NCBI GenBank assembly: GCA_946188345.1
Contig: CAMHUI010000002.1
Span: forward strand, 37,271-101,270
Origin: an uncultured Prevotellaceae bacterium
GTDB lineage: Bacteria > Bacteroidota > Bacteroidia > Bacteroidales > Bacteroidaceae
Length of the DNA stretch: 64,000 nt
Direction: 5' to 3'
Part shown: positions 7,828-16,964 of the stretch, one piece after another
How positions within the stretch are numbered: position 1 is the stretch's first letter
How the letters are laid out: every line of letters begins with the position of its first letter
Notes under the pieces: model-generated
What the model was told of the DNA's origin: nothing
The model's database searches: none
Seen by the model: only the letters and a program-made list of their open reading frames with translations
Translations under genes and position numbers: made by a program

Positions 7828-9348
7828 TTAGTCGCTGATGAGGCACTCGCCGGTCATGTCGGCGGGCTGCTCCAGTCCCATAATGTGGAGGATGGAGGGT
7901 GCGACGTCGGCCAGGCGGCCGTCCTTCACGGTGGCGGAGTTGTTGTTCGTCACGTAGATGAAGGGTACGGGGTTGAGGGAGTGTGCGGTGTTGGGTGTGC
8001 CGTCGGCGTTGATGGCATTGTCGGCATTGCCGTGGTCGGCGATGATGATGGCCTCGTAGTCGTTGGCCTTGGCAGCCTCGATGACCTCGCGCACGCAGTT
8101 GTCGACGGCCCAGACAGCCTTGGCGATGGCGTTATAGACGCCGGTGTGGCCTACCATGTCGCCGTTGGCGAAGTTGACGACGATGAAGTCGTACTCCTGG
8201 GTGTTGATGGCGCCGACGAGTTTGTCTTTCACCTCGTAGGCCGACATCTCGGGCTTGAGGTCGTAGGTGGCCACCTTAGGTGAGGGGACGAGGATGCGGT
8301 CCTCGCCTTCGAAGGGTGCCTCGCGTCCACCGTTGAAGAAGAACGTCACGTGGGCGTACTTCTCGGTCTCGGCCGTGTGGAGCTGTTTCTTCCCGAGTTT
8401 CGAGAGGTATTCGCCGAGGGTGTCTTCGACGTTCTCTTTGGGGAAGAGGATGCCGACGCCGCGGAAGTTGGCATCGTAGGGTGTCATGCAGTAGTATTTC
8501 AGTCCGGGGATGGTCTTCATGCCTTCCTCGGGCATGTCCTGCTGGGTGAGCACGGTGGTGAGCTCCTTGGCGCGGTCGTTGCGGAAGTTGATGAAGATGA
8601 CGGCGTCGCCCTCTTCGATGACGCCGTTGACCTGGGTGTTGTGGATAGGCTTGATGAACTCGTCGGTGACGCCTTCGTCATACGACTCCTGCATGGCCTT
8701 GAGCATGTCGGCCGACTGCTTGCCCTGTCCGGCGACGATGAGGTCGTAGGCTTCCTTGACGCGTGCCCAGCGCTTGTCGCGGTCCATGGCATAGAAGCGT
8801 CCAACGATGCTGGCGATATGTGCGTCGTTCTGACGGCATACGTCCTGCAGCTGGCTGATGAATCCGATACCCGACTTCGGGTCGGTGTCGCGGCCGTCCA
8901 TGAAGCAGTGGACGAAGAGCTGGTCTTTCAGTCCGTATTCCTTTCCTATCTCAACGAGTTTGAACAGGTGGTCGAGGCTTGAGTGGACGCCGCCGTCAGA
9001 GGTGAGTCCCATCAGGTGGAGTTTCTTGCCGTGCTCCTTGGCGTAGGTATAGGCCTCGACGATGCAGGGGTTCTTCATGATGGAGCCGTCCTTGCAGGCG
9101 CGGTTGATTTTCACCAGGTCCTGATAGACCACGCGTCCGGCACCGATATTCAGGTGACCCACCTCAGAGTTTCCCATCTGTCCGTCGGGCAGTCCGACAT
9201 CCTCGCCGGAGGCCTGCAGCTGTGAGTGAGCCGATGTTGCGTTAAGAAGGTCGAGGTAAGGCGTCGGCGTGTTGTAGATGACGTCGCCCTTGCCGTGTTG
9301 TCCGATTCCCCATCCGTCGAGGATCATCAGAAGTGCTTTTTTTGCCAT
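7828..9348 (-). CDS. gpmI: 2,3-bisphosphoglycerate-independent phosphoglycerate mutase
   Basis: Interconverts 3-phosphoglycerate and 2-phosphoglycerate in glycolysis through a phosphoserine intermediate and two Mn ions, in the cytoplasm. The 506-residue length is typical. Visible features are Asp11 in ILDGWG, catalytic Ser61 in MGNSEVGH, the GRDTDPKSG loop, and the late metal-ligand motifs DHGNADNA and TAHSLNPVP. The start is set at 9348 (MAKKALL). The frame stays open for 49 more codons upstream, but these fall in the promoter region and lack similarity. A TAATTTTG -7 box lies 42 bases before this start, and a strong terminator follows. It appears to be transcribed alone. Confidence 0.97.
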   Translation of the reverse strand: MAKKALLMILDGWGIGQHGKGDVIYNTPTPYLDLLNATSAHSQLQASGEDVGLPDGQMGNSEVGHLNIGAGRVVYQDLVKINRACKDGSIMKNPCIVEAYTYAKEHGKKLHLMGLTSDGGVHSSLDHLFKLVEIGKEYGLKDQLFVHCFMDGRDTDPKSGIGFISQLQDVCRQNDAHIASIVGRFYAMDRDKRWARVKEAYDLIVAGQGKQSADMLKAMQESYDEGVTDEFIKPIHNTQVNGVIEEGDAVIFINFRNDRAKELTTVLTQQDMPEEGMKTIPGLKYYCMTPYDANFRGVGILFPKENVEDTLGEYLSKLGKKQLHTAETEKYAHVTFFFNGGREAPFEGEDRILVPSPKVATYDLKPEMSAYEVKDKLVGAINTQEYDFIVVNFANGDMVGHTGVYNAIAKAVWAVDNCVREVIEAAKANDYEAIIIADHGNADNAINADGTPNTAHSLNPVPFIYVTNNNSATVKDGRLADVAPSILHIMGLEQPADMTGECLISD

Positions 9349-9389
9349 AACAAAATGTGTTTTATTTAAATAATATTCATTTCCGCCTG

Positions 9390-9397
9390 CAAAATTA
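9390..9397 (-). promoter_or_regulatory. TAATTTTG -7 box for gpmI
   Basis: A minus-strand TAnnTTTG box 42 bases before the gpmI ATG. Confidence 0.6.
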
Positions 9398-9685
9398 CTG
9401 CTTTTTCTCCGATTATGCGAAAATAAAATAGTAATTTTGAAGGCGGAAGGAATAAAAACATTACATTCGTCAATCCGTAAGAGCAAGAAGAACAATTACA
9501 AGACGGTGCTTGCAGCCGTAAGGGCGACAGAGGGGCTGGATTTCATCCGGCCTTTTCTCGCCATGGCAAAGCTCAAACAAGTTCGGCTTTGCTCTTTCAG
9601 CTTAACGAAAACGTTATAATCTGTGCAGAACACATTCGGCGTGAAGAAATTAGAAATAAAAGGCGTGGAATTGGATTTTATTTTA
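9398..9685. other. intergenic region between the divergent gpmI and Kelch-regulator promoters
   Basis: No gene is supported. A 7-bp hairpin (GCAAAGC 9566-9572, GCTTTGC 9586-9592) is the only structure noticed. Confidence 0.35.
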
Positions 9686-9693
9686 TATCTTTG
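9686..9693 (+). promoter_or_regulatory. TATCTTTG -7 box for the Kelch/AraC regulator
   Basis: A TAnnTTTG box 26 bases before the ATG at 9720. No clear TTTG at the -33 distance. Confidence 0.6.
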
Positions 9694-9719
9694 CCGCGAA
9701 AAAACTAAGTAGACTGATT

Positions 9720-11348
9720 ATGAGACGTTTTCTATTTGCATTTGCAGCCCTTTTGTTCCTTCAATTTGCCAAGGCTGACACCTTGTCAACCTGTCCGTTT
9801 GTAAAGATGACTGCCGAGCGCCTTCCTGACCTGCATACGCCCCGTTCTGGCCATCAGACGATGCTTGTAGGCAACGAGGTCACCGTGTTCGGAGGCCATA
9901 CCCGAGGCTATGTACTCACTCCCACGGCTGAGTATTTCAGCGAAGGGCGGTGGCACCAGCTGGAGATGGTGTATGCTCACGACAACGGGCTGGCGGTCCT
10001 GCTGACCTCCGATAGTGTCCTTCTGGCAGGCGGCCACGAGAAGAATCTGGGCATCGGGCAGAGTTTTGAGGTGGAGATGTACTGTCCGCAAACTCATACC
10101 TTCGAGGGCTTTGGCTGTCTCGATCAGAAACGGGCCATGGCGGAAGGAGTGCAGATGGCCGACGGGCAGGTGGCTGTGTCGGGAAACTGGTATGGAGACG
10201 ATGGTATAGAGATGTTCGACCCTGGATGCCGAAAGTTTAGACACGTCAAGGACGCATCGGTAAGCCGCAGCTATGTCCACCTGCTGCGTATAGGTGATGA
10301 TGAGGCTCTTGTGTTCAGCAATATGGACAGGAAGGGGGAACCCTTTGATAGTGTGACGGTTGACCGGCTGAAGGGCGAGCCGTTCAGCGTGCCTCTGCTG
10401 CGAGAGTGGCGGAGTGCTTGTTTCCCGAACAGCAGTGTCGAAGGCTTCATCGGCGATATGTCGAAGGGCGACTATGCCTACCTGATGGCAGACAAGAACG
10501 ACGCAGGCCAGCTGGCCATCATCGAGATTCGTGATACTCTTTTCGCACTGCTGCCGACTAACGCACCTATACCTGTGGCTGGCATCTCCGGAGATACCAT
10601 AACTTATATTCCTTGCCTTATTGCCGACCGTGAGGCTGGGCGAGGCTACGTGGTGGGGACTGCTCCGTCCTGCCGCTATTATGTTCTTGCCATTGACTAT
10701 CAGCAGCGCCCGGCTCCCATCACGCTGTTTTATACAGACCCCCAGGCGGAGCAATGCGTGGTCAGTGGCACACAGCCCGTGCTGACACCGGAGGGCAACC
10801 TGCTCATCTGTGGAGGCATTCAAGAGAGCAACTTCCAGCCCCTCAGGTCGGCATGGCTGTTGCGGGTAGGTGCCGCAGCTCCTGAGCCCTCTTTGTCTCA
10901 GGGAATGCTGCTCGCTATCGTCATTGCCACGCTGGCCAGCCTTGCCTTGGCGCTTTATGTCTACCGAACAAGGCGTGGGCAGAAGGTCGCAGCAACGGGC
11001 ACTGGTGCTAATACAGAAGTTCTCATGCAACGCATCAACGAGGTAATGCAGTCGCAGCGGTTGTTCCTCAACAGCGAACTGCGTCTGGAGGATGTTGCCA
11101 AGGCTATCGGCACCAACCGCACGGCTCTCTCTAACTGTATCAACAGCCACTATGGCGGGCAGTTCAAGCAGTTTGTCAACAAGTACCGCGTAGCCTATGC
11201 CCAGCAACTCATGCTCGAGAAGCCAGATAGGAAGATGCTGGATGTCTGGACGCAGTCGGGTTTTGCCAGCGAGTCTGGTTTTTTCCGTACCTTCAAGGCC
11301 GTTACCGGGCTCTCACCCCTTGAGTGGAAAAAGCTGCACACAGGCTGA
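9720..11348 (+). CDS. membrane-anchored transcription regulator: periplasmic Kelch sensor, one TM helix, AraC-type HTH
   Basis: The protein has 542 residues. A signal-like N terminus (1-19) precedes a Kelch-type beta-propeller (about 30-385; blades recognisable from VTVFGGHTRG, VLLAGGHEKN and LLICGGIQES). A single membrane helix follows at ~395-415, with positively charged RTRRGQK after it. The last ~100 residues (about 445-540) are an AraC/XylS helix-turn-helix domain, with ASESGFFRTFKAVTG as the typical second HTH. This predicts a one-component sensor: ligand bound in the periplasm, DNA bound at the membrane. There is no histidine kinase or receiver domain, unlike hybrid two-component regulators. 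The two downstream genes for secreted proteins are the obvious candidate targets; that link is inference. Confidence 0.85.
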   Translation: MRRFLFAFAALLFLQFAKADTLSTCPFVKMTAERLPDLHTPRSGHQTMLVGNEVTVFGGHTRGYVLTPTAEYFSEGRWHQLEMVYAHDNGLAVLLTSDSVLLAGGHEKNLGIGQSFEVEMYCPQTHTFEGFGCLDQKRAMAEGVQMADGQVAVSGNWYGDDGIEMFDPGCRKFRHVKDASVSRSYVHLLRIGDDEALVFSNMDRKGEPFDSVTVDRLKGEPFSVPLLREWRSACFPNSSVEGFIGDMSKGDYAYLMADKNDAGQLAIIEIRDTLFALLPTNAPIPVAGISGDTITYIPCLIADREAGRGYVVGTAPSCRYYVLAIDYQQRPAPITLFYTDPQAEQCVVSGTQPVLTPEGNLLICGGIQESNFQPLRSAWLLRVGAAAPEPSLSQGMLLAIVIATLASLALALYVYRTRRGQKVAATGTGANTEVLMQRINEVMQSQRLFLNSELRLEDVAKAIGTNRTALSNCINSHYGGQFKQFVNKYRVAYAQQLMLEKPDRKMLDVWTQSGFASESGFFRTFKAVTGLSPLEWKKLHTG

Positions 11349-11379
11349 CTCCTTCAATCACTTTCTTTTGTTCTTTTTG

Positions 11380-11417
11380 CAAATCGACTTGCGGAATACG
11401 TTCTGCAAGTCGATTTG
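11380..11417 (+). terminator. 17-bp stem with TACG tetraloop after the Kelch regulator
   Basis: 11380-11396 pairs with 11401-11417 (one G-T wobble) around loop TACG, a UNCG-class tetraloop in RNA. It lies 32 bases after the stop. Only a weak T-run follows. A further partial GCAAGTC copy lies at 11426-11432. It could also be a regulator-binding palindrome for the next operon. Confidence 0.6.
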
Positions 11418-11451
11418 TATATTTCGCAAGTCCTTTCTTTCTGTTTTTCCC

Positions 11452-11459
11452 TATCTTTG
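11452..11459 (+). promoter_or_regulatory. TATCTTTG -7 box for the secreted-protein pair
   Basis: A TAnnTTTG box 31 bases before the ATG at 11491. Confidence 0.6.
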
Positions 11460-11490
11460 CCGACACAATTACAAATCAGAAATTGAAGAC

Positions 11491-11973
11491 ATGAAAAAGC
11501 AACTATTTACAGCATTTGTCCTGCTTTTCTTTTCGGCGGCAGGGGTGTGGGCTCAGGATGCAGCCCAGCGACTGGTGGTGTGGCAGGTGAACGGCGAGAA
11601 GACGTTGTTCGACTTGACCGACCAGCCGGAGACGACCTTCGAGGAAGGCAAACTGGTGATAAAGACAAGTAGCAGCACGGTATACTACCAGCAGGCAAAC
11701 GTGCTCCGATACACCTATGATGGCCCCATGACAGCCATCGAGTCAGTGACGCTGCAGCCTGGGGAGATACGCTACACGCAGGGCAGCGATGAGTTGTGCT
11801 TCGATGGACTGGCCGACGGCACGCAGCTGACGGTCTATGCCCTTGACGGCAAGCAAATCTTCTCGCAGAAGGCTGTCGGCGGACAGTGCTCGGTAGTCTC
11901 GCTGGCAGCACTGCCTGCAGGCTCGTATATAGTGAAAGTAAACCAAGCAACCTTTAAATTCTCGAAGCGATGA
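11491..11973 (+). CDS. short secreted protein with type IX-like C-terminal tail
   Basis: A 160-residue protein beginning MKKQLFTAF with a signal peptide (cut near VWA-QD). The last ~70 residues end in a small beta-sandwich, LTVYALDGKQIFSQ ... LPAGSYIVKV ... FKFSKR. This is the pattern of type A type IX secretion sorting domains: a G-x-Y-x-V-K-V strand and a terminal basic strand. The region between the signal and the tail is too short for a known catalytic domain. The frame is open well upstream into the regulator gene, but the promoter at 11452 and the signal peptide fix the start at 11491. Its stop overlaps the next start (ATGA), so the two are co-translated. Confidence 0.75.
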   Translation: MKKQLFTAFVLLFFSAAGVWAQDAAQRLVVWQVNGEKTLFDLTDQPETTFEEGKLVIKTSSSTVYYQQANVLRYTYDGPMTAIESVTLQPGEIRYTQGSDELCFDGLADGTQLTVYALDGKQIFSQKAVGGQCSVVSLAALPAGSYIVKVNQATFKFSKR

Positions 11974-14855
11974 ACAACCAACACTCTTTATATAAATATG
12001 TGCTTGCCCTCATCCTCGTCCTGACGGGGATGCAGGGCGTCTGCGCTCAGGATGCCTTCTACATCTACCGTAACGATGGCAACTTCGACGGGTTCTTTTT
12101 CGACCAGGTAAAACGCATGGGCTATTCAAAGACAGACCTGCTGGGCAACGACCACGATATCTATGTGGTGCAGGAGGTAGAGACTGCTGACTCGCTCTAT
12201 CGCATCCCTCTGGCTGCCATTGACTCGATAGGCTTTCAGCAGCCGGAGATTATCCTCAGTCCGAAGCTGAAGAACATGGCCGAACTTAACGCTGATGGAA
12301 AGTGCATGAGCGACTACGTGATAAAGGTGGAGGCCCTCTCCGATAATTACAACTACTTCACGCTGGAATTCGACCTGAATACTCCCGAAGAGCTGCTTCC
12401 CCAAAGCAAAGATGTGATAGTCGACTTCTACAACCCTCTTTACAAGCGTGAAGGTGTGAAGGACGAGGACTACTCGGGCTTCTCGGGCAAGGTCCAGTGG
12501 AGCGGTAAGGAGAAAAGCAAGGATGGCTACCACTACATGGTGTATACGGAGCCGTTGGAGTCGCTCAGCGATGTGTTCGTGCAGTTTATCAGTACCGAGG
12601 AGGTGGCGGAAGACGAAAACGGCCATCAGACTCGCCGCTTGGCAGGATGGAATCCCGGCAACGTGAGAAAGGGACTCCTTGATGGGCAGGGCAGCGTCAA
12701 CGGTACCATCCTCGACATCGACCTGCCCCTGAAACGCGACTTCTCTGTGGGCAAGGGAACGGTGACGGTAGAATTGGGCGTCAAGCTCAAGTCACGTCTG
12801 GCAGCCACCTATAAGATAACCAAGAACGACTTCTTCATCAAGACGCTGAGCATCCACGAAGCCGAATTGAAGTCAGCCCTGGCGGGAAAGTACGATGGCG
12901 ACTTTGAAGCTCAAATAGTAGGATTGCCCGAGCGGTCGAGCAGCATCAAGTTTCCTGCCAACCTGCCCATATTCCAAACCCGTCCCGCACCCAATGCATT
13001 CCTGCGCCTGAAGGGTGAGATGGGGGCCAGAATCGACCTGCCCGCCGTGAGATACTGGACCAAGCAGAGCTTCCTCGTCGACAAAGACATGAGACCGATG
13101 ATGAGCTTCTCGTACGACACGAACGGCCCGGTAGGCAAATTGGAAGAAAGCATCTTCGAAGGCACCGACCTGTCGCTCTACGTGAACGGCTCGGCGCAGA
13201 TCGGCGTGAAGCTGAGCGCTAACATCGAGTCGAACGACTGGCTGAAGGATATCTTCTCCACGGGTCTCTACTGCGACCTCTATCTGGGGCCGCAGGTGGA
13301 AGGCAAGGTGGAACTGAAGGAGAGCGTGAAAGACCTCATCGACGGCACTACCAATCTGTACCAGCTGATGAAGGGCAGCAATGTCAACGTGGCAGGACTG
13401 GCCGCCAACATGGAGGTCAAGGGAAAGCTGAAGATGTTTAATGACGACGAAGCGAAGACTTTCCTGGAGTATAACAAGAAGTTCTGGGATGCCACTTGGT
13501 ATCTCTTCCCCGACCTCTCGAAGAGCGAAGCCCACTTCGACACAGAGACGGGCGACATCGTCGCCACGGTACGTGCCACACGCCCTGTCTTCGTACCCAC
13601 CAAGCTGGGCTTCGGCGTGTTCGACCAAGAAAAGCAATGTGTGGCCAAGGACTTCAATTCTATCAACTACTTCATTTCGGAGAAACTGGCCAACGAGGGA
13701 ACGTTCAAGTTCCCGAACCTCAACTGCGGTCCTTACAACGTACGGCCAGTGCTGCAGGTCCTCGGGATGGAGGTGCCTGCCGATCCCACATTCAATATCG
13801 TGGTCAAACCGGTATTGGTCCAGGGCAACGATTCCACCAAGGAGTCCTTCCATCTGGGCCCCGGTGAAGATAAGATAGAGATACCCTTCAAGACCAATGC
13901 CAAGCAGGTGGAAGTCTTCATGCTCGATGCCAGCGGCAAGCGCATGACACCGGCCGAGGGCTTCTATGAGATAAGCGAACCGGGCACGGGTGTTCACGAG
14001 CGCATTCTGACACTGAATACCGACAAGAACGACCTGCCGCTGCCACAGGAATGGAACGTCCTGCTCTGTGCCAGCACTACGGGAAGGTATGAGACATATG
14101 AGGCTGTCGACACCATTGGCATCGTACAAAGCGGTGGCAATGTGGTTTTCACGGGGATGGTAGTCAATGCTTATGGAGTTGGAAAGCAAACCTCTCACCG
14201 TTATGGCTATACAAGTTGGGATGGTCCCTTCGACTCGACTCTTGAAGAAGACTTTGTCCATGAACAGCTGGTCGTCAGCCAAAACCTGGAAGCCACGCGG
14301 GTGGGCGACCTGATTTATTGCAGGGCTCACATTGTCTATCGCGAAACCGATACCCGGGACGAGAGTGGAACAGACAAGCCGGAAGATGGCATCTACGAAC
14401 ATGGTCTGCGCACGCATAAGGTCACGGACACAGGCGATGTCAGTTTCACTCTCGACCTGTCGTCACCAGGGAAGATGTGTATATACGATGGCAGATATGT
14501 ACGCAACTGGGACGAATACCATCTGACCGACATCAAGATTAAATGGTGGAATACACGAAACAATGAAGTCACGCATGAAAGGTCGGAGTATTCCAAGCAG
14601 ACCTCCCGCTACAACGCAGAGTTCACCTGGGATGGCCCCATTCCGTTCAGGGAGGAAAAAAGTGGCCGTTTGCTCTGCTTCGAACTCAAGGGGCGCGACA
14701 TCTTCTCACGTCACGTTGAACGGCAGCAGGATACCTACACTAGCACCTATGATCTAAAGGAGGGCACAGGAACGTCGGAAGAACACTTCGACATAACCTA
14801 TCAGAGCGGAGCGCCCGACGACGACAACAGTATCTCTATCCAGCTAAGTTATTAG
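11970..14855 (+). CDS. large secreted protein of unknown function
   Basis: A 961-residue protein with a signal peptide (about 1-26, GVCA-QD) followed by long beta-rich sequence. I recognise no enzyme motif and no sorting tail at the C terminus. Its start overlaps the stop of the preceding small secreted protein. The N-terminal segment after the signal (DAFYIYRNDGNFDGFFFDQV) resembles the opening of other Prevotella secreted proteins. A hairpin terminator follows at 14896. The coupling suggests the small protein and this one act together at the cell surface, possibly controlled by the Kelch/AraC regulator upstream; this is inference. Confidence 0.75.
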   Translation: MNNQHSLYKYVLALILVLTGMQGVCAQDAFYIYRNDGNFDGFFFDQVKRMGYSKTDLLGNDHDIYVVQEVETADSLYRIPLAAIDSIGFQQPEIILSPKLKNMAELNADGKCMSDYVIKVEALSDNYNYFTLEFDLNTPEELLPQSKDVIVDFYNPLYKREGVKDEDYSGFSGKVQWSGKEKSKDGYHYMVYTEPLESLSDVFVQFISTEEVAEDENGHQTRRLAGWNPGNVRKGLLDGQGSVNGTILDIDLPLKRDFSVGKGTVTVELGVKLKSRLAATYKITKNDFFIKTLSIHEAELKSALAGKYDGDFEAQIVGLPERSSSIKFPANLPIFQTRPAPNAFLRLKGEMGARIDLPAVRYWTKQSFLVDKDMRPMMSFSYDTNGPVGKLEESIFEGTDLSLYVNGSAQIGVKLSANIESNDWLKDIFSTGLYCDLYLGPQVEGKVELKESVKDLIDGTTNLYQLMKGSNVNVAGLAANMEVKGKLKMFNDDEAKTFLEYNKKFWDATWYLFPDLSKSEAHFDTETGDIVATVRATRPVFVPTKLGFGVFDQEKQCVAKDFNSINYFISEKLANEGTFKFPNLNCGPYNVRPVLQVLGMEVPADPTFNIVVKPVLVQGNDSTKESFHLGPGEDKIEIPFKTNAKQVEVFMLDASGKRMTPAEGFYEISEPGTGVHERILTLNTDKNDLPLPQEWNVLLCASTTGRYETYEAVDTIGIVQSGGNVVFTGMVVNAYGVGKQTSHRYGYTSWDGPFDSTLEEDFVHEQLVVSQNLEATRVGDLIYCRAHIVYRETDTRDESGTDKPEDGIYEHGLRTHKVTDTGDVSFTLDLSSPGKMCIYDGRYVRNWDEYHLTDIKIKWWNTRNNEVTHERSEYSKQTSRYNAEFTWDGPIPFREEKSGRLLCFELKGRDIFSRHVERQQDTYTSTYDLKEGTGTSEEHFDITYQSGAPDDDNSISIQLSY

Positions 14856-14895
14856 CAGTAGCCTGAACAGCCTGCCTTGACGGACGGCTAATACG

Positions 14896-14927
14896 CACAT
14901 AGCCCGAGGCACACCCCGGGCTATGTG
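14896..14927 (+). terminator. terminator of the secreted-protein pair
   Basis: Perfect 11-bp stem, 14896-14906 with 14917-14927 (CACATAGCCCG), 10-base loop, followed by TTT. It may also serve the convergent lipoprotein gene. Confidence 0.75.
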
Positions 14928-14949
14928 TTTACATGTCTTTTCTGATTCC

Positions 14950-15411
14950 CTATTGGGGCATCTTCTCCCAAACGTTGTCGCTCACCTTCTTGTAGGTAGC
15001 GAGAATGTATTCGTCGGAGCTATACATGTACTTCAACTTCAGCGTGTTGTTGGACAGGCCATCTACGACGAACGTCTGGTAACCGGCTCTCAGGCTTTTG
15101 CTTTCCTCGTTGAAGGAGAAAGAGAAAGTTCCGTTCTGGTCGAATACGCCATAATCCCCGCTCATTACCGTGCAGTTGCCGTCTTTGTCAAAGCGCAGGT
15201 ATTCAGCGTCGTCGGCACTGACTTTCTTTTCATGGTGGAAGTCTCCGTCCTCATAGGCAACGCCACGGGTCTGCTGCCAGCTGCCGTAAAGGGATTCCAC
15301 GCCTGCTACTCCTGTGACATCGTCATCGTCGTCACCGCATGCGGTGAAGCCTACACTCAACATTGCTACCATCATCATGGTCAGTAAGTTCAAAAAATAC
15401 TTTTTGTTCAT
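14950..15411 (-). CDS. lipocalin-like lipoprotein
   Basis: A 153-residue protein with an SPII signal peptide and lipobox GFTAC (Cys ~25). The Cys is followed by GDDDDD, an acidic run like the lipoprotein export signals that send Bacteroidetes lipoproteins to the cell surface. The mature part has short alternating beta strands (LYGSWQQTRG, YLRFDKDGNCTVMSG, FSFSFNEE) typical of small lipocalin-like domains. It lies 57 bases downstream of the GH29 gene on the same strand, without a promoter between, so it is probably co-transcribed and might bind sugars or assist the fucosidase; this last point is inference. Confidence 0.75.
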   Translation of the reverse strand: MNKKYFLNLLTMMMVAMLSVGFTACGDDDDDVTGVAGVESLYGSWQQTRGVAYEDGDFHHEKKVSADDAEYLRFDKDGNCTVMSGDYGVFDQNGTFSFSFNEESKSLRAGYQTFVVDGLSNNTLKLKYMYSSDEYILATYKKVSDNVWEKMPQ

Positions 15412-15468
15412 AGTCGTTTAATTAATATAATTAATAATGTGTATGATTGGTCATGATGGTCTGTTTTG

Positions 15469-16845
15469 TTAATATACGCCTACCTCTGCGATGCCGGGTG
15501 ATTCGGTGAACTGGGTGATGGTGATGCGCAGGCGGTCGGCCACGGTGGCAGGGAAGCGGTGCACCTTGACACGCAGGTCGTTGGGGGCCTTGCCTTCGAA
15601 GAGTGTGTACCACTGGCCGTTGAGCGCATACTCCAGCCGGTAGGCCTTCATGCGAGGGTTGCTGCCCTCGGTGATGGTTACGGTGCTGATGGTCTGTGGC
15701 TCCTGCAGGTCTACCTCCCAGAAGGGCTCCTTCACCAGCGGATGCGACCACCAGGCAGACTCGAAGTCGTCGTCGTTGGCCAGGTCGGAGATGTTCATGT
15801 CGTAGCTCCACGAGCTCTCGGCGGGCTTGCCCTTGGCGATGTTATGTCCGATGATGGGCCCGTCGTTTCCGGGCAGGCGGGGTGTCTCCGTCAGCGGTTT
15901 CCACAGCCGGCCTATTTCTTTCAGGGCCTCTACGGCATTGTCGTCGAGGAGCCCGTCGCGGTTGGGCGCGGCGTTGAGGATGAAGTTGCAGTAGGCCTTT
16001 TCCGTGTATGGCCGGATGTTTTCGTCGACGAGCCACTGGGGCGACTTCAGCTTGTCGGTCGGCATCGACTCCTTCCAGAACCAGGTGCGCTGCAGGGGCA
16101 GGCAGGCCAGGGCAGGAAGGCGGTTGTCGGAGGTGGAGATTTTCTGTCCGGCACCCTGCTCATATGACTTGATATCGGTGTAGAAGAGCGCCTCGCGCGG
16201 ATACTTCGCCGCGTTCAGGTCCATCACAAGGCAGTCGGGCTGCAGGCGCTTGATGTGGGCATAGATTTCGTCGAAGGGAACCTCGTCGTAGGAGATGCGG
16301 CTCCATGGGGCGTCCCAGCCGTCGATGATGAGGGCCTCGATGGGGCCGTAGCCTGTGAGCAGCTCCGTCAGCTGGGCCTTGAGCATGGAAATCTTCCACG
16401 GCTCGATGTGCCCCGGGCGCAGGCGGTGGTGGGTGTCGAGGATGGAGAAGTAGAGCATCACCTTCAGGCCTTCGGCGCGGAAGGCGTCAACGTATTCGCG
16501 CACCACGTCGCGCTTCAGTGGCGAGTTCATCACGTTGTAGTCAGTAGTCTTTGTGTCCCAGATGCAGAAGCCGCTGTGGTGCTTCGTTGTCAGGCAACCG
16601 TAGGACATGTGGGCGTCCTTTGCAGCCCGTGCCCACTGGCGGCAGTCGAGCTTCGTGGGGTTGAACACCGAAGCCGGCAGGTCGGGGTCGGGCCAGTCCT
16701 CTGGCGCATAGGTTGGGATGTTGTAGTGGATGAACATGCCGAACTGCAGGTCGACAAACTGCTGCTGACGTTCGAGGAGAGGGGTCTGCGAGAAAGAGGC
16801 TATAGCCGTCAGCAGTAACAGGGTTAACAACAATGTTTTTTTCAT
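15469..16845 (-). CDS. GH29 alpha-L-fucosidase with C-terminal F5/8-type domain
   Basis: Predicted to release alpha-linked L-fucose from glycans by a retaining mechanism. It has 458 residues from 16845 (MKKTLLL), with a signal peptide cut near SFS-QT; the longer upstream frame runs through the promoter. The catalytic domain shows the family motifs FGMFIHYNIPTYAPEDWP, TTKHHSGFCIWDT and the probable nucleophile Asp in IIDGWDAPW (about residue 175). Residues ~330-458 form a discoidin-like domain (AESSWSY, FWEVDLQEPQTISTVTI) likely to bind sugar. The protein is shorter than bacterial fucosidases carrying several accessory domains. The lipoprotein gene follows in the same transcript. Confidence 0.92.
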   Translation of the reverse strand: MKKTLLLTLLLLTAIASFSQTPLLERQQQFVDLQFGMFIHYNIPTYAPEDWPDPDLPASVFNPTKLDCRQWARAAKDAHMSYGCLTTKHHSGFCIWDTKTTDYNVMNSPLKRDVVREYVDAFRAEGLKVMLYFSILDTHHRLRPGHIEPWKISMLKAQLTELLTGYGPIEALIIDGWDAPWSRISYDEVPFDEIYAHIKRLQPDCLVMDLNAAKYPREALFYTDIKSYEQGAGQKISTSDNRLPALACLPLQRTWFWKESMPTDKLKSPQWLVDENIRPYTEKAYCNFILNAAPNRDGLLDDNAVEALKEIGRLWKPLTETPRLPGNDGPIIGHNIAKGKPAESSWSYDMNISDLANDDDFESAWWSHPLVKEPFWEVDLQEPQTISTVTITEGSNPRMKAYRLEYALNGQWYTLFEGKAPNDLRVKVHRFPATVADRLRITITQFTESPGIAEVGVY

Positions 16846-16876
16846 GAGGAGTTGACTTTTGCTCTTAATTTCCCTG

Positions 16877-16884
16877 CAAAAGTA
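16877..16884 (-). promoter_or_regulatory. TACTTTTG -7 box for the GH29 gene
   Basis: A TAnnTTTG box on the minus strand 32 bases before the ATG. Confidence 0.6.
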
Positions 16885-16903
16885 CTCATTTTTATTGATA
16901 TTA

Positions 16904-16941
16904 CGAAAGAAGTGCGGCAAAAACTTGTCGCACTTCTTTCG
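16904..16941 (-). terminator. hairpin after hsp20
   Basis: 13-bp stem, 16904-16916 with 16929-16941 (CGAAAGAAGTGCG arms). It lies 24 bases beyond the hsp20 stop. No T-run, so termination efficiency is uncertain. Confidence 0.55.
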
Positions 16942-16964
16942 TTCCTCCTTTATTCCAGTTTTGC

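Noticed and set aside
9437..9619. 60-codon plus-strand frame upstream of the Kelch regulator
   Set aside because: No similarity, overlaps the gpmI promoter; only a short hairpin inside it is notable.
12873..14417. 514-codon minus-strand frame opposite the 961-aa secreted protein
   Set aside because: No start region, domain or promoter; the plus frame has a signal peptide and coupled start.
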